Assembly: GCA_964577175.1 (NCBI GenBank)
Contig: CAZNYC010000141.1
Location: forward strand, 1-10,096
Direction of reading: 5' to 3'
Source of the DNA: BS750m-G62 sp964577175
GTDB taxonomy: Bacteria; Planctomycetota; Phycisphaerae; FEN-1346
Length of the DNA: 10,096 nucleotides
The notes beneath the pieces were generated by a model, which was not told where the DNA came from, did no database searches, and was given only the letters and a program-made list of their open reading frames with translations. The translations under genes and the position numbers were made by a program. Positions within the stretch are counted from its first letter, which is position 1. Each line of letters opens with the position of its first letter. This document shows, piece by piece, positions 1 through 5,696 of this stretch.

Positions 1-2
1 AT

Positions 3-1136
3 ATGGCCGTGGAACCCCCGCCCGTGGAATCGGAAAAGAAACTCAACGTCTTCGAGAAGTACCTGACGATCTGGGTGGCCTTGTGCATCGCGGGCGGCAT
101 CGTCCTGGGCAAGCTCGCCCCGGGCGTAGCCCAATCGCTGGACGGCATGGCGATCTACGTCAACGATGCGCCCGTCGTCTCGATCCCCATCGCCGTCGCC
201 CTGTTCTTCATGATGTACCCGATCATGGTGAAGATCGACTTCGCCGAGGTCATCCGGGCCGGCAAGAGCCCCAAGCCCGTGCTGCTGACGTTGATCGTCA
301 ACTGGGGCATCAAGCCCTTCACCATGTTCGCCATCGCGACGTTTTTCCTGGGCTACGTCTTTCGCGGGCTGATACCGGGCACGGAGATACTCAAGGACGG
401 CACGGAGGTCGAACTGTGGCGGTCGTACATCTCCGGGGCGATCCTGCTGGGCATCGCCCCTTGCACGGCCATGGTGCTGATGTGGGGCTATCTGGCGCGC
501 GGTAACCAGGGCCACACGCTGGTGATGGTGGCCATCAACTCGCTGACGATGCTGGTGCTTTACGGCCTGCTGGGCGGCTTTCTGCTCGGCGTCAACGAGA
601 TGCCCGTGCCGTGGCAGGCGCTGCTCCTCTCGATCGGTATCTACGTGGCCCTGCCCCTGGTGGCGGGGTATTTCTCGCGCAAGTGGATCATCCGGGCCAA
701 GGGCCGGGCGTGGTTCGAGAAGACGTTCCTGCACGTCCTGACGCCGGTGTCGATCATCGCCCTTCTGGGAACGCTGGTGCTGCTGTTCTCCTTCAAGGGC
801 GAGACCATCATCGGCAATCCGCTGACGATCCTCTGGATCGCCATCCCCCTGTTCATCCAGACGTGGCTGATCTTCGGTATCACGTATGTGCTGGCCAGGC
901 TGCTGAAGTTCAGCTACCAGGACGCCGCGCCCTCGGCCATGATCGGGGCGAGTAACCACTTCGAGGTCGCCATCGCCACCGCGACCATGCTGTACGGCCT
1001 CTCCTCCGGCGCCGCGCTGGCCACCGTGGTCGGCGTCCTCATCGAGGTGCCCGTCATGCTGATGCTCGTGAAGGTGTGCCTGCGGACGAACCGATGGTTT
1101 CCGGCCCGGCATGACGTTCAGATGAAAGGAGCATAA
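3..1136 (+). CDS. acr3: Acr3-family arsenite efflux permease
   Basis: Inner-membrane carrier of the bile/arsenite/riboflavin transporter superfamily, expected to export arsenite driven by the membrane potential. The 377-residue product is slightly longer than the usual 350 or so and is hydrophobic throughout, consistent with about ten membrane segments. Two family signatures are visible: APCTAMV at residues 152-158, containing the TM4 cysteine (Cys154) needed for arsenite transport in characterised Acr3 proteins, and SNHFEVAIATA at about 317-327, containing the conserved late-helix glutamate (Glu321). The extra length sits partly in a polar loop at about 121-142. The ATG at position 3 gives a normal hydrophilic N-terminus before the first helix, so the gene looks complete, but only two bases precede it and no ribosome binding site can be checked. 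It is followed after two bases by a universal stress protein, so the two are co-transcribed. Arsenite as substrate is a family-based inference; no arsR or arsC lies in the window. Confidence 0.88.
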   Translation: MAVEPPPVESEKKLNVFEKYLTIWVALCIAGGIVLGKLAPGVAQSLDGMAIYVNDAPVVSIPIAVALFFMMYPIMVKIDFAEVIRAGKSPKPVLLTLIVNWGIKPFTMFAIATFFLGYVFRGLIPGTEILKDGTEVELWRSYISGAILLGIAPCTAMVLMWGYLARGNQGHTLVMVAINSLTMLVLYGLLGGFLLGVNEMPVPWQALLLSIGIYVALPLVAGYFSRKWIIRAKGRAWFEKTFLHVLTPVSIIALLGTLVLLFSFKGETIIGNPLTILWIAIPLFIQTWLIFGITYVLARLLKFSYQDAAPSAMIGASNHFEVAIATATMLYGLSSGAALATVVGVLIEVPVMLMLVKVCLRTNRWFPARHDVQMKGA

Positions 1137-1138
1137 CC

Positions 1139-2011
1139 ATGTTCTCCAAGATGCTGGTAGCGACAGACCTGTCCGAGGCGTCCGAGCGGGTCATCTGCAC
1201 GCTCGGCGCGCTGAAGGCCCTCGGGACGCGCGAGGCGCTGCTGATCCACTGTCTGAACATCCGCGACGTGGGGGCGCTGGCCGATTCACTCATGGAACAA
1301 GCCCGGCCGGAGTTCGAGAAGCAGAAGAACACGCTGGAAAGCCAGGGCTTCCAGGTGACGGGGAAAATGGTCCTGGGCCTGCCGCACATCGAGATCAACC
1401 GCCAGGCCGACGAGCACGAGTGCTCGCTGGTCGTCGTCGGCTCGCACGGCCAGACGATGGCCGGCGAAATCATGCTGGGCGGCGTGGCCAGCGCCGTCAT
1501 CCACAGCGCCGCGCGGCCGGTGCTGATCCTGCGGCTGCGGCTGAGGGATGAGAACGGCCAGGCCGTCTGCGAGGAGCCCACGTGCAACCCGCTGGGCCAC
1601 GTCCTGTTCCCGACGGATTTCTCGGACAACGCCGAGCACGCGTTCTCGTATGTCGAGAAGGTCGCCGAGTGCGGAGTCGAACGCGTCACGCTGCTGCACG
1701 TCCAGGATAAGAGCAAGATCGACCGGCACCTCAAGGACCGGCTGGACGAATTCAACCGCATCGACACCGAGCGCCTGGAGCGCCTGAAGGCCGAACTCCT
1801 GGAGCGGGGCGCGAAGGACGTTCAGATAGAATTGCCGTACGGGTTGCCCAAACAGGAGATCGTCGACCGGACCAGGCAGGATAACGTATCCCTGGTCGTC
1901 ATGGGCAGCCAGGGCCGCGGATACCTCGCTGAATTGTTCCTGGGCAGCGTCAGTCACGCCGTGGCCAGACATTCCGAGGTGCCCGTGCTGTTGATTCCGG
2001 CAGTCCGATGA
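1139..2011 (+). CDS. Tandem-domain universal stress protein (UspA family)
   Basis: A soluble cytoplasmic protein of 290 residues made of two Usp domains (about 1-135 and 153-289). Each starts with the typical beta strand (KMLVATDLSEAS; HVLFPTDFSDNA). The ATP-binding signature G-2x-G-9x-G-(S/T) is exact in domain 2 (Gly256, Gly259, Gly269, Ser270). In domain 1 it is Gly101, Gly104, Gly114 followed by Gly115 instead of Ser/Thr, so domain 1 may bind nucleotide differently or not at all. Family members act in stress survival as ATP-dependent or signalling proteins; no reaction can be assigned. The ATG lies two bases after the Acr3 stop and is preceded by AAAGGAG at 1125-1131 inside the end of that gene, with a seven-base gap, which indicates translational coupling in one operon. 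A hairpin follows the stop codon. The identification is secure; the specific stress is not. Confidence 0.93.
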   Translation: MFSKMLVATDLSEASERVICTLGALKALGTREALLIHCLNIRDVGALADSLMEQARPEFEKQKNTLESQGFQVTGKMVLGLPHIEINRQADEHECSLVVVGSHGQTMAGEIMLGGVASAVIHSAARPVLILRLRLRDENGQAVCEEPTCNPLGHVLFPTDFSDNAEHAFSYVEKVAECGVERVTLLHVQDKSKIDRHLKDRLDEFNRIDTERLERLKAELLERGAKDVQIELPYGLPKQEIVDRTRQDNVSLVVMGSQGRGYLAELFLGSVSHAVARHSEVPVLLIPAVR

Positions 2012-2012
2012 C

Positions 2013-2043
2013 GCCGGAGAGGGGAGGGCGGCTCATCTCCGGC
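2013..2043 (+). terminator. Possible transcription terminator hairpin after the Acr3-Usp operon
   Basis: GCCGGAGA (2013-2020) and TCTCCGGC (2036-2043) are perfect complements that can form an 8-bp stem with a 15-base loop, starting one base after the stop codon. There is no T tract, so intrinsic termination is uncertain. Confidence 0.35.
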
Positions 2044-2154
2044 AATCAGCAGGAGGTTGCCGTGTCGCCGCCTTCCGCCGTGATAAGATGCCGCGGGGCC
2101 TTGCGATTTCCGACCTTTGCACCTCGCGCCTTCGGGGCATTCTGCCGTCCGCCG

Positions 2155-2179
2155 CTCTCGGTGTTCTCCGTGCTCTGTG
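2155..2179. repeat. Short degenerate CTCTGTG-type repeat
   Basis: Three consecutive near-copies of a 7-9 base unit (CTCTCGGTG, TTCTCCGTG, CTCTGTG) are visible. Read on the other strand they have a CACAGAGCACGGAG character. From memory, similar tracts recur in intergenic DNA of many environmental bacteria; membership in such a family is inference. No role is known. Confidence 0.4.
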
Positions 2180-2306
2180 CGTCAAAACCGGGCTGCCGGG
2201 CCGTGCGGCTGGCCCGAACCGCGCCCCATCTTGCGCAAATCGCCTAATTGTCCGCCCCGAAACCGGCCGATAGGAATCGCGAGGCCCAAACTCCAGAGGT
2301 GATGCC

Positions 2307-2702
2307 GTGGCCCAGGACGAACTCATCGAAACGCTTGAAGAGACGGTCGAGGAAGAGCATCGCAGCGGCGGCCGCCGGGGCGGCACGGACCGGCGGTCGG
2401 ACAAACCGTCGAACTATGCCGGCCCCGAACGCCGCAAGCGGGAAGACCGGCGGGTCCGCGGCGACCGGCGCCGCGGGGGCGACCGCCGGGCCGGCACCGA
2501 CCGCCGCCACGCCCTCCGCCGCAAGGAGGACCAGGAGGCGTTCCAGAAACGCGTCGAGGAGGGCGAACTGACTCTCGAGGAAATCGAGTTCGTCCGGGCC
2601 ATCGACCGCTACAAGCGGAAATTCAATCGCCCGTTCCCCACCTGGAGCGAAATACTGGCAATCGTCAAGGAACTCGGGTATACCAGAGACAGCCTGAGTT
2701 AG
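2307..2702 (+). CDS. Small Arg-rich (D/E)RR-repeat protein with a possible LexA-like C-terminal domain, function unknown
   Basis: A 131-residue soluble protein with three parts. Residues 1-19 are acidic. Residues 20-75 are strongly basic with Arg-Arg pairs at 23, 29, 42, 48, 54, 60 and 66, an exact six-residue spacing over most of the stretch, each pair usually preceded by Asp or Glu. Residues 76-131 look like a folded domain with GELTLEEIEFVRAIDRYK and NRPFPTWSEILAIVKELGY. The second half resembles the start of LexA-type winged helices (a Tyr-rich helix, Pro-Pro-Thr-like turn, then E-I-x-x-x-x-x-LG). That likeness is by eye and is an inference. The start is GTG, chosen because GAGGTGA (2296-2302) lies four bases upstream; the ATG at 2302 is out of frame. 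The repeat could bind nucleic acid or an acidic partner. It stands alone between two hairpins. Confidence 0.75.
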   Translation: MAQDELIETLEETVEEEHRSGGRRGGTDRRSDKPSNYAGPERRKREDRRVRGDRRRGGDRRAGTDRRHALRRKEDQEAFQKRVEEGELTLEEIEFVRAIDRYKRKFNRPFPTWSEILAIVKELGYTRDSLS

Positions 2703-2743
2703 CCGCGCCGCCGACGGGGACGGGCCCCGCGATGGGCGCGGCT
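2701..2743 (+). terminator. GC-rich nested hairpin after the Arg-rich gene
   Basis: AGCCGCGCC (2701-2709, overlapping the stop codon) pairs perfectly with GGCGCGGCT (2735-2743), and a second stem CGGGG/CCCCG (2715-2719/2725-2729) sits in its loop. It could attenuate or terminate transcription before the next gene. It has no T tract. Confidence 0.35.
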
Positions 2744-2769
2744 CCAACCCGGAGGTGCGACGGCGTCCC

Positions 2770-3255
2770 ATGGAAAAGATTGCCATTCTCGTCTCCACGG
2801 CTCCCCTTCGCAAGACCACCACCCGCCACGGCGTGACGAAGCAGCGCCTCAATATGGAGGCATGTGTCGAACTCGGTGAGCAGTTCGACACGGTCATCGT
2901 CGGCAGCCTGACGGCCGACGAGGTGTTCAAATACATCGAGAAGCACCTGCCGCCGGGCCTGCGGCCGAACTTCCGCATGTATCCCCGCTCCTTCTTCCAC
3001 CGGTTCCACACCGACGAGGTCATGCGCACGACCGACGATCCGCGCAACCCGGCGTGGCAGCAGATCCTGTCGGAGAACGGCATCGAGTTCGAGGTGCTCC
3101 GCTCCCGCCTCGGCGCCGACCACCGGTACGAACAGAAGAAGTTCGCCTGGGACCGACTCTCCCACTTCATCACCGACCCGCGCGTCACGCTCGTGACCGG
3201 CAGCGAGGGGCAGTTGCTCTACGATAAGCCGGAGGCGGCGTCCGGCCGCCGGTAG
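2770..3255 (+). CDS. Conserved-looking hypothetical protein, function not recognised
   Basis: A predicted cytoplasmic protein of 161 residues with no signal peptide or membrane segment. I do not recognise the family. The N-terminus (KIAILVSTAPLRKTTTRHG) looks like a beta strand followed by a basic Thr-rich loop. A second strand FDTVIVGSLTADEVF and a third RVTLVTGSEGQLLYD suggest a small alpha/beta fold. His, Arg and Asp residues are frequent in the middle (FHRFHTDE, GADHRYEQKKFAWDR). Codon use matches the neighbours, and the third-position G+C bias supports coding. An in-frame GTG at 2755 would add five residues, but it overlaps the ribosome binding site GGAGG (2751-2755). The ATG at 2770 is preferred, although 14 bases is a long spacing. 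It may be co-transcribed with the preceding gene, with the hairpin at 2701-2743 between them. Confidence 0.65.
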   Translation: MEKIAILVSTAPLRKTTTRHGVTKQRLNMEACVELGEQFDTVIVGSLTADEVFKYIEKHLPPGLRPNFRMYPRSFFHRFHTDEVMRTTDDPRNPAWQQILSENGIEFEVLRSRLGADHRYEQKKFAWDRLSHFITDPRVTLVTGSEGQLLYDKPEAASGRR

Positions 3256-3334
3256 GCGCCCGCGCTGCGACCGCCCGTCCGAACGGTTCCGCCGCGGCGG
3301 GCCGGCCGGGGCGCCGACCAATTCCGGCGGGCTC

Positions 3335-3363
3335 TTGTGCCGGCCCACACGTCATTGCATAAT
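3335..3363 (+). promoter_or_regulatory. Possible sigma-70 promoter for the secreted Spy-like gene
   Basis: TTGTGC (3335-3340) and CATAAT (3358-3363) are separated by 17 bases. The -10 box matches TATAAT at five of six positions, while the -35 box matches only TTG. It would start transcription near 3370, about 60 bases before the start codon at 3433. Confidence 0.4.
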
Positions 3364-3366
3364 CGA

Positions 3367-3388
3367 GGATGCGCCGCGGATGCGCCGC
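3367..3388 (+). repeat. Perfect 11-bp tandem duplication in the leader
   Basis: GGATGCGCCGC occurs twice back to back (3367-3377 and 3378-3388), just after the predicted transcription start of the next gene. It contains an ATG in each copy but no useful reading frame. It is probably a replication-slippage product. Confidence 0.85.
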
Positions 3389-3418
3389 CAGGCACGCGAG
3401 AGACCTGAGCCGTTATGC

Positions 3419-3426
3419 GGAAGGAG
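3419..3426 (+). promoter_or_regulatory. Ribosome binding site that decides the start at 3433
   Basis: GGAAGGAG ends six bases before the ATG at 3433. The upstream in-frame ATG at 3415 has no such site and would place this sequence inside the gene, so 3433 is preferred. Confidence 0.75.
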
Positions 3427-3432
3427 ACGATC

Positions 3433-4731
3433 ATGGTCTGCCGCACGCACGTCCGACGGATGGTTCTTCTGGCGATCGCGATGGCTCTGGCGGCCGCGGT
3501 GCCGACCGCCTCGGCCGCCCGTCGCCCCCGCAGCGCCCTGGACGAGGTCGAGCGCAGCCATCCGGCCCCCGAGGTCGAGATCGTCGTCCTGCGCTTCGTC
3601 CACATTCCGGCCGAGTCGTTCGCCGACACGCTCGAGCAGTTGGCGGAGCACCCGCAAATCCGAGCGGGGATGGAGCAGATGCCCCTGGCGGTCAACGAGG
3701 CCGCCAACGCCGTCGTCCTCGTCGCGCCGCCCAAGGTCGCCGACGCCCTCCGCCGCCTGGCCGACGAACTCGACCAGCCCAACGAGTTCCTCATGCACGA
3801 GCGGGAGCGCGAGCACCGCCGGATGCAGTGGCGCATGGAGAGGGAGCAGCGCGAGCGCGAGTTTGACCGCGACCAGGCCGAGTTCGACCTGGAGATGGAA
3901 GAGCGCAGGCGAGCCCTCGACCGCGGACGGGCCCGGTTCGAACTGCAGCGGCGCAGCCGCCGGGACCTGCGGCGAGACATGGGCCGGCCTCCTCGCGGGC
4001 CCGTGTGCGACCCCGACTGCCGGTGTCCGCACCGCGGCACGCCGCGCTGCCGCGACGCCGGCCGTCCGCGGCCGCCGGGGTGCCGGTGCCCGCGGTGCCC
4101 GCTTCCCGGAAAGAAGCCGCCGCGTCCGGGGAAGCCGTGCCCGATGGCGGGGAGGCCGTGCCCGAAGATGGAGCCGCCGCGGGGACCGAAAGCCGGCCGC
4201 GAGAAGCCGCCCCACGCAAAGCCGCCCCGCCCGCGGTCCCGGCGTCCCGAGAAGGAGCGCCCGCGCCCCGAAGGCGAGCCGCGCCGCCTCGGCCCCGGAC
4301 CGATGGGCCCGGGGTTGGGCCGCCTGCTCACGCCCGACGGCCGCGAGGCCCTCGGTCTCTCCGACGAGCAGGTCGAGCAGATTGAAAACCTCGTCCGCCG
4401 CCTCCGCCGGCACGTGGAGGAGACGTTTGAAGGCATCCGCGAGAGACTCCGCCGCGCCGGCCCCGAGGACCGCCAACACCTCCTCGGCGAGATACGGGAG
4501 AAGATGGCCGGCCGCTGGGGCGAGCAGCGCCGCAACGTCATGGACCGCCTCGCGGAAATCCTCAATCCCGACCAGCGCGAGCGGATGAAGGAATGGATGC
4601 AGGGGCGCGGGCCGGGGCCATGGCCCGGCCGCCGCGGTCCGCCGGAGGGACCCATGGAGCGTCCCCGCGGGCGCAGGGGCCCCCACCGCCCGTCCGCCCT
4701 GGAGCGACCGGCCGGGTGCCGGATGATGTGA
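3433..4731 (+). CDS. Secreted protein with secretin-N1-like domain, Cys/Pro-rich linker and Spy/CpxP-like C-terminus
   Basis: A 432-residue protein with an evident Sec signal peptide (residues 1-29, ending PTASA), so it acts in the periplasm or envelope. Residues 48-117 resemble the repeated N domain of secretins (VEIVVLRFVHIPAESFADTL, then NAVVLVAPPKVADALRRLADELD). Residues 118-185 are a highly charged Glu/Arg helix, probably coiled coil. Residues 186-300 are rich in Pro, Arg and Lys, with nine cysteines between 192 and 243, several in C-R-C-P and P-C-P motifs. Residues 305-390 are helical and carry two LTxxQ-like motifs (LSDEQ at 309, LNPDQ at 377), the signature of the Spy/CpxP/ZraP chaperone and metal-resistance family. 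The combination is unusual. A chaperone or metal-binding role is inference; no catalytic residues are seen. The low-complexity middle gives long spurious open frames on both strands. A promoter (3335-3363) and strong ribosome binding site precede it. Confidence 0.85.
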   Translation: MVCRTHVRRMVLLAIAMALAAAVPTASAARRPRSALDEVERSHPAPEVEIVVLRFVHIPAESFADTLEQLAEHPQIRAGMEQMPLAVNEAANAVVLVAPPKVADALRRLADELDQPNEFLMHEREREHRRMQWRMEREQREREFDRDQAEFDLEMEERRRALDRGRARFELQRRSRRDLRRDMGRPPRGPVCDPDCRCPHRGTPRCRDAGRPRPPGCRCPRCPLPGKKPPRPGKPCPMAGRPCPKMEPPRGPKAGREKPPHAKPPRPRSRRPEKERPRPEGEPRRLGPGPMGPGLGRLLTPDGREALGLSDEQVEQIENLVRRLRRHVEETFEGIRERLRRAGPEDRQHLLGEIREKMAGRWGEQRRNVMDRLAEILNPDQRERMKEWMQGRGPGPWPGRRGPPEGPMERPRGRRGPHRPSALERPAGCRMM

Positions 4732-4745
4732 TCTTATCCACATGA

Positions 4746-4823
4746 GCGAGGCAGGTCTCCGTACCCGCCGCGCGCAAGAGGAGCGCCGCGTCGAGCGCGG
4801 TGGTTACGGAGAACCACCGCGCT
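4746..4823. repeat. Bipartite palindromic repeat, copy 1
   Basis: Two hairpins in inverted orientation. The first has arms GCGAGGCAGGT (4746-4756) and ACCCGCCGCGC (4763-4773) around CTCCGT, with two mismatches. The second is perfect over 12 bp: AGCGCGGTGGTT (4794-4805) and AACCACCGCGCT (4812-4823) around ACGGAG. The 20-base gap and 49-base centre distance match the other copies at 8787-8864 and 8978-9055. It lies just after the stop of the secreted Spy-like gene, between convergent genes. Confidence 0.85.
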
Positions 4824-4840
4824 GCCACCCAAGGTTAAAC

Positions 4841-4857
4841 CGCTCTAGAGCGTTTTT
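4841..4857 (+). terminator. Possible intrinsic terminator between convergent genes
   Basis: The 12-base palindrome CGCTCTAGAGCG (4841-4852) is directly followed by five T residues (4853-4857). It lies 110 bases after the end of the plus-strand gene and overlaps the left end of a larger foldback element, so it may be part of that element instead. Confidence 0.4.
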
Positions 4858-4962
4858 CGGATATGCTGTCGCGAATGGGGTGTGTATCGCAATAGAGATT
4901 GCGCGGCCTGGGCGCGAAAATCACCTATTGCGGATACACGACATGATTTGCGGAAACCGCTC
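4848..4962. repeat. Foldback element of about 115 bp with imperfect long inverted arms
   Basis: The left arm (4848-4895) and right arm (4925-4962) are inverted copies. The outer ends GAGCG/CGCTC match perfectly. The inner ends TGTATCGCAATAG (4883-4895) and CTATTGCGGATACA (4925-4938) match except for one extra base. About two thirds of the bases between also match, with a 10-base insertion in the left arm. AAACCGCTC is directly repeated at 4837-4845 and 4954-4962. It is too small to encode a protein, and it fills most of the space between two convergent genes. It could be a miniature mobile element remnant or an RNA-level structure. Confidence 0.65.
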
Positions 4963-4977
4963 AAGAACAAAGCGCCT

Positions 4978-5325
4978 CTACGTCCCCGTATTGGCCTTGT
5001 AGACGACGGTGCCGTCGGCGGCGAGGCCGACGACGCACTTCACGCCCATCCCGCCCGCCCACAGGAGCCAGGTCTCGGCGTCCACCTTCTCGGCGTCGGC
5101 GGCGAGGGGCTTGTCGGCGGGCAGGGGGAACGAGCGGGTCTCGGCCTCGGGCGGGCCCATGAGGTCGACGACCCGCTCGCGGGCGTCGCCGAGTTGGACA
5201 TTCGCCAGCCGCGCCGCGGGTCCCTGCGTCCGCCACTGCCACACGTAGTAGATGGCGACCGCCAGGGCCACCACGATGAGGATGCGGACGGCGATGCCGG
5301 CGGGCGTGATGCGTTTCCTGGCCAC
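4978..5325 (-). CDS. Small single-pass membrane protein with BamE/SmpA-like domain
   Basis: A 115-residue protein with a short basic N-terminus (MARKR), one membrane segment at about 11-30 (rich in Ile, Val, Ala and Leu) and a periplasmic C-terminal part. Residues 43-60 (VQLGDARERVVDLMGPPE) resemble the helix-turn signature of BamE/SmpA domains, where V-x-x-G-x-x-x-x-x-V-x-x-x-x-G-x-P is typical. The following strands WLLWAGGMGVKCVVGLA and TVVYKA fit the small alpha/beta BamE fold. Unlike true BamE it has no lipobox cysteine, so it is an anchored BamE-like protein, not the Bam lipoprotein. The GTG start at 5325 is chosen because GGGAGG lies six bases upstream; an ATG at 5391 would add 22 residues but has no good ribosome binding site. 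It is convergent with the preceding gene and separated from the next minus-strand gene by a repeat region. Its function is unknown. Confidence 0.72.
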   Translation of the reverse strand: MARKRITPAGIAVRILIVVALAVAIYYVWQWRTQGPAARLANVQLGDARERVVDLMGPPEAETRSFPLPADKPLAADAEKVDAETWLLWAGGMGVKCVVGLAADGTVVYKANTGT

Positions 5326-5331
5326 GGGCGG

Positions 5332-5337
5332 CCTCCC
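5332..5337 (-). promoter_or_regulatory. Ribosome binding site that decides the GTG start at 5325
   Basis: On the minus strand GGGAGG is followed by six bases and then GTG. This favours the shorter protein, whose basic N-terminus leads straight into the membrane helix. Confidence 0.7.
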
Positions 5338-5396
5338 TCGTTCGAGTGCGCGTTCTCCTGCGCGGCGAACCTCGATACGTGTTTGACGCATGCATC

Positions 5397-5640
5397 AACG
5401 TTGTCACCCTGAGCGAAGCGAAGGGTCTCGCCGTGCAAACGAAAGAAAGCCAACAGCCACGGCGAGATTCCCGTTCGACTCGGCTGCGCCTCGCTCAGAG
5501 TTTGTGACCTTATTGCTGCATGGCTCAGAGAAGCGCCCCGACGCCCTCGAAAACCGGGGTCCCAAGCGCCCAAGCCCAATAGAGTCACAAACTCTCAGGG
5601 CAGGCTTCGGCCCGCAAGCGGGCCTCAGAATGACAGCGTT
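5397..5640. repeat. Intergenic foldback/REP-like element bounded by inverted TGTCA-CTGAG ends
   Basis: The ends AACGTTGTCACCCTGAG (5397-5413) and CTCAGAATGACAGCGTT (5624-5640) are inverted copies matching at 14 of 17 positions. Three further palindromes lie inside: TCTCGCCGTG/CACGGCGAGA (5426-5435/5458-5467), AGAGTTTGTGAC/GTCACAAACTCT (5497-5508/5584-5595), and GGCCCGC/GCGGGCC (5609-5615/5618-5624). The end motif CCTGAGCGAAGCGAAGGGTC is of a kind I recall as a dispersed intergenic repeat in many bacterial phyla; that link is from memory. Together with its neighbours it accounts for nearly all of the 371-base gap between the two minus-strand genes. No coding potential was seen. Confidence 0.7.
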
Positions 5641-5654
5641 AACCGCACGCGGGT

Positions 5655-5671
5655 CTCCGCACCCACCGCGC
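5655..5671. repeat. Half-copy of the palindromic repeat family
   Basis: CTCCGCACCCACCGCGC is identical to the loop and right arm of the first hairpin at 8787-8814, and differs from that at 8978-9005 only in the first loop base. The left side (5644-5654) no longer pairs beyond four bases, and the partner hairpin expected about 50 bases later is missing because the minus-strand gene ends at 5697. It is a decayed or truncated copy. Confidence 0.65.
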
Positions 5672-5696
5672 ACAACCCCGGCTCAGCGTTGTCGTG

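Larger units (their letters stand above)
2012..2306. other. Intergenic region between the stress-protein gene and the next gene
   Basis: About 295 bases without a convincing gene. It holds a hairpin just after the stop codon (2013-2043) and a degenerate CTCTGTG-type repeat (2155-2179). The ribosome binding site GAGGTGA of the next gene is at 2296-2302. Open frames here have atypical composition and no start signal. No clear sigma-70 promoter was found; a TTGCCG at 2057 with GATAAG at 2082 has an unfavourably long 19-base gap. Confidence 0.6.

Noticed and set aside
2008..2247. Possible small gene starting at ATGA overlapping the stress-protein stop
   Set aside because: The overlap is tempting, but the frame contains the hairpin and repeat tract, has non-coding-like composition and no recognisable product.
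2244..3188. Minus-strand frame of about 310 codons across two small plus-strand genes
   Set aside because: It spans an intergenic hairpin and two plus-strand genes that have good ribosome binding sites; its product has no recognisable features.
3352..4743. Open frame of more than 450 codons on the minus strand opposite the secreted Spy-like gene
   Set aside because: Its product is low-complexity Arg/Ala/Pro sequence mirroring the plus-strand codons; the plus strand has a signal peptide, recognisable domains and a ribosome binding site.
5326..5391. Upstream ATG at 5391 as start of the BamE-like protein
   Set aside because: No ribosome binding site near it, whereas the GTG at 5325 has GGGAGG six bases upstream.
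5338..5400. Promoter for the BamE-like gene (TTGATG with TATCGA on the minus strand)
   Set aside because: Spacing is only 15 bases and the -10 box matches just three of six positions; too weak to list.
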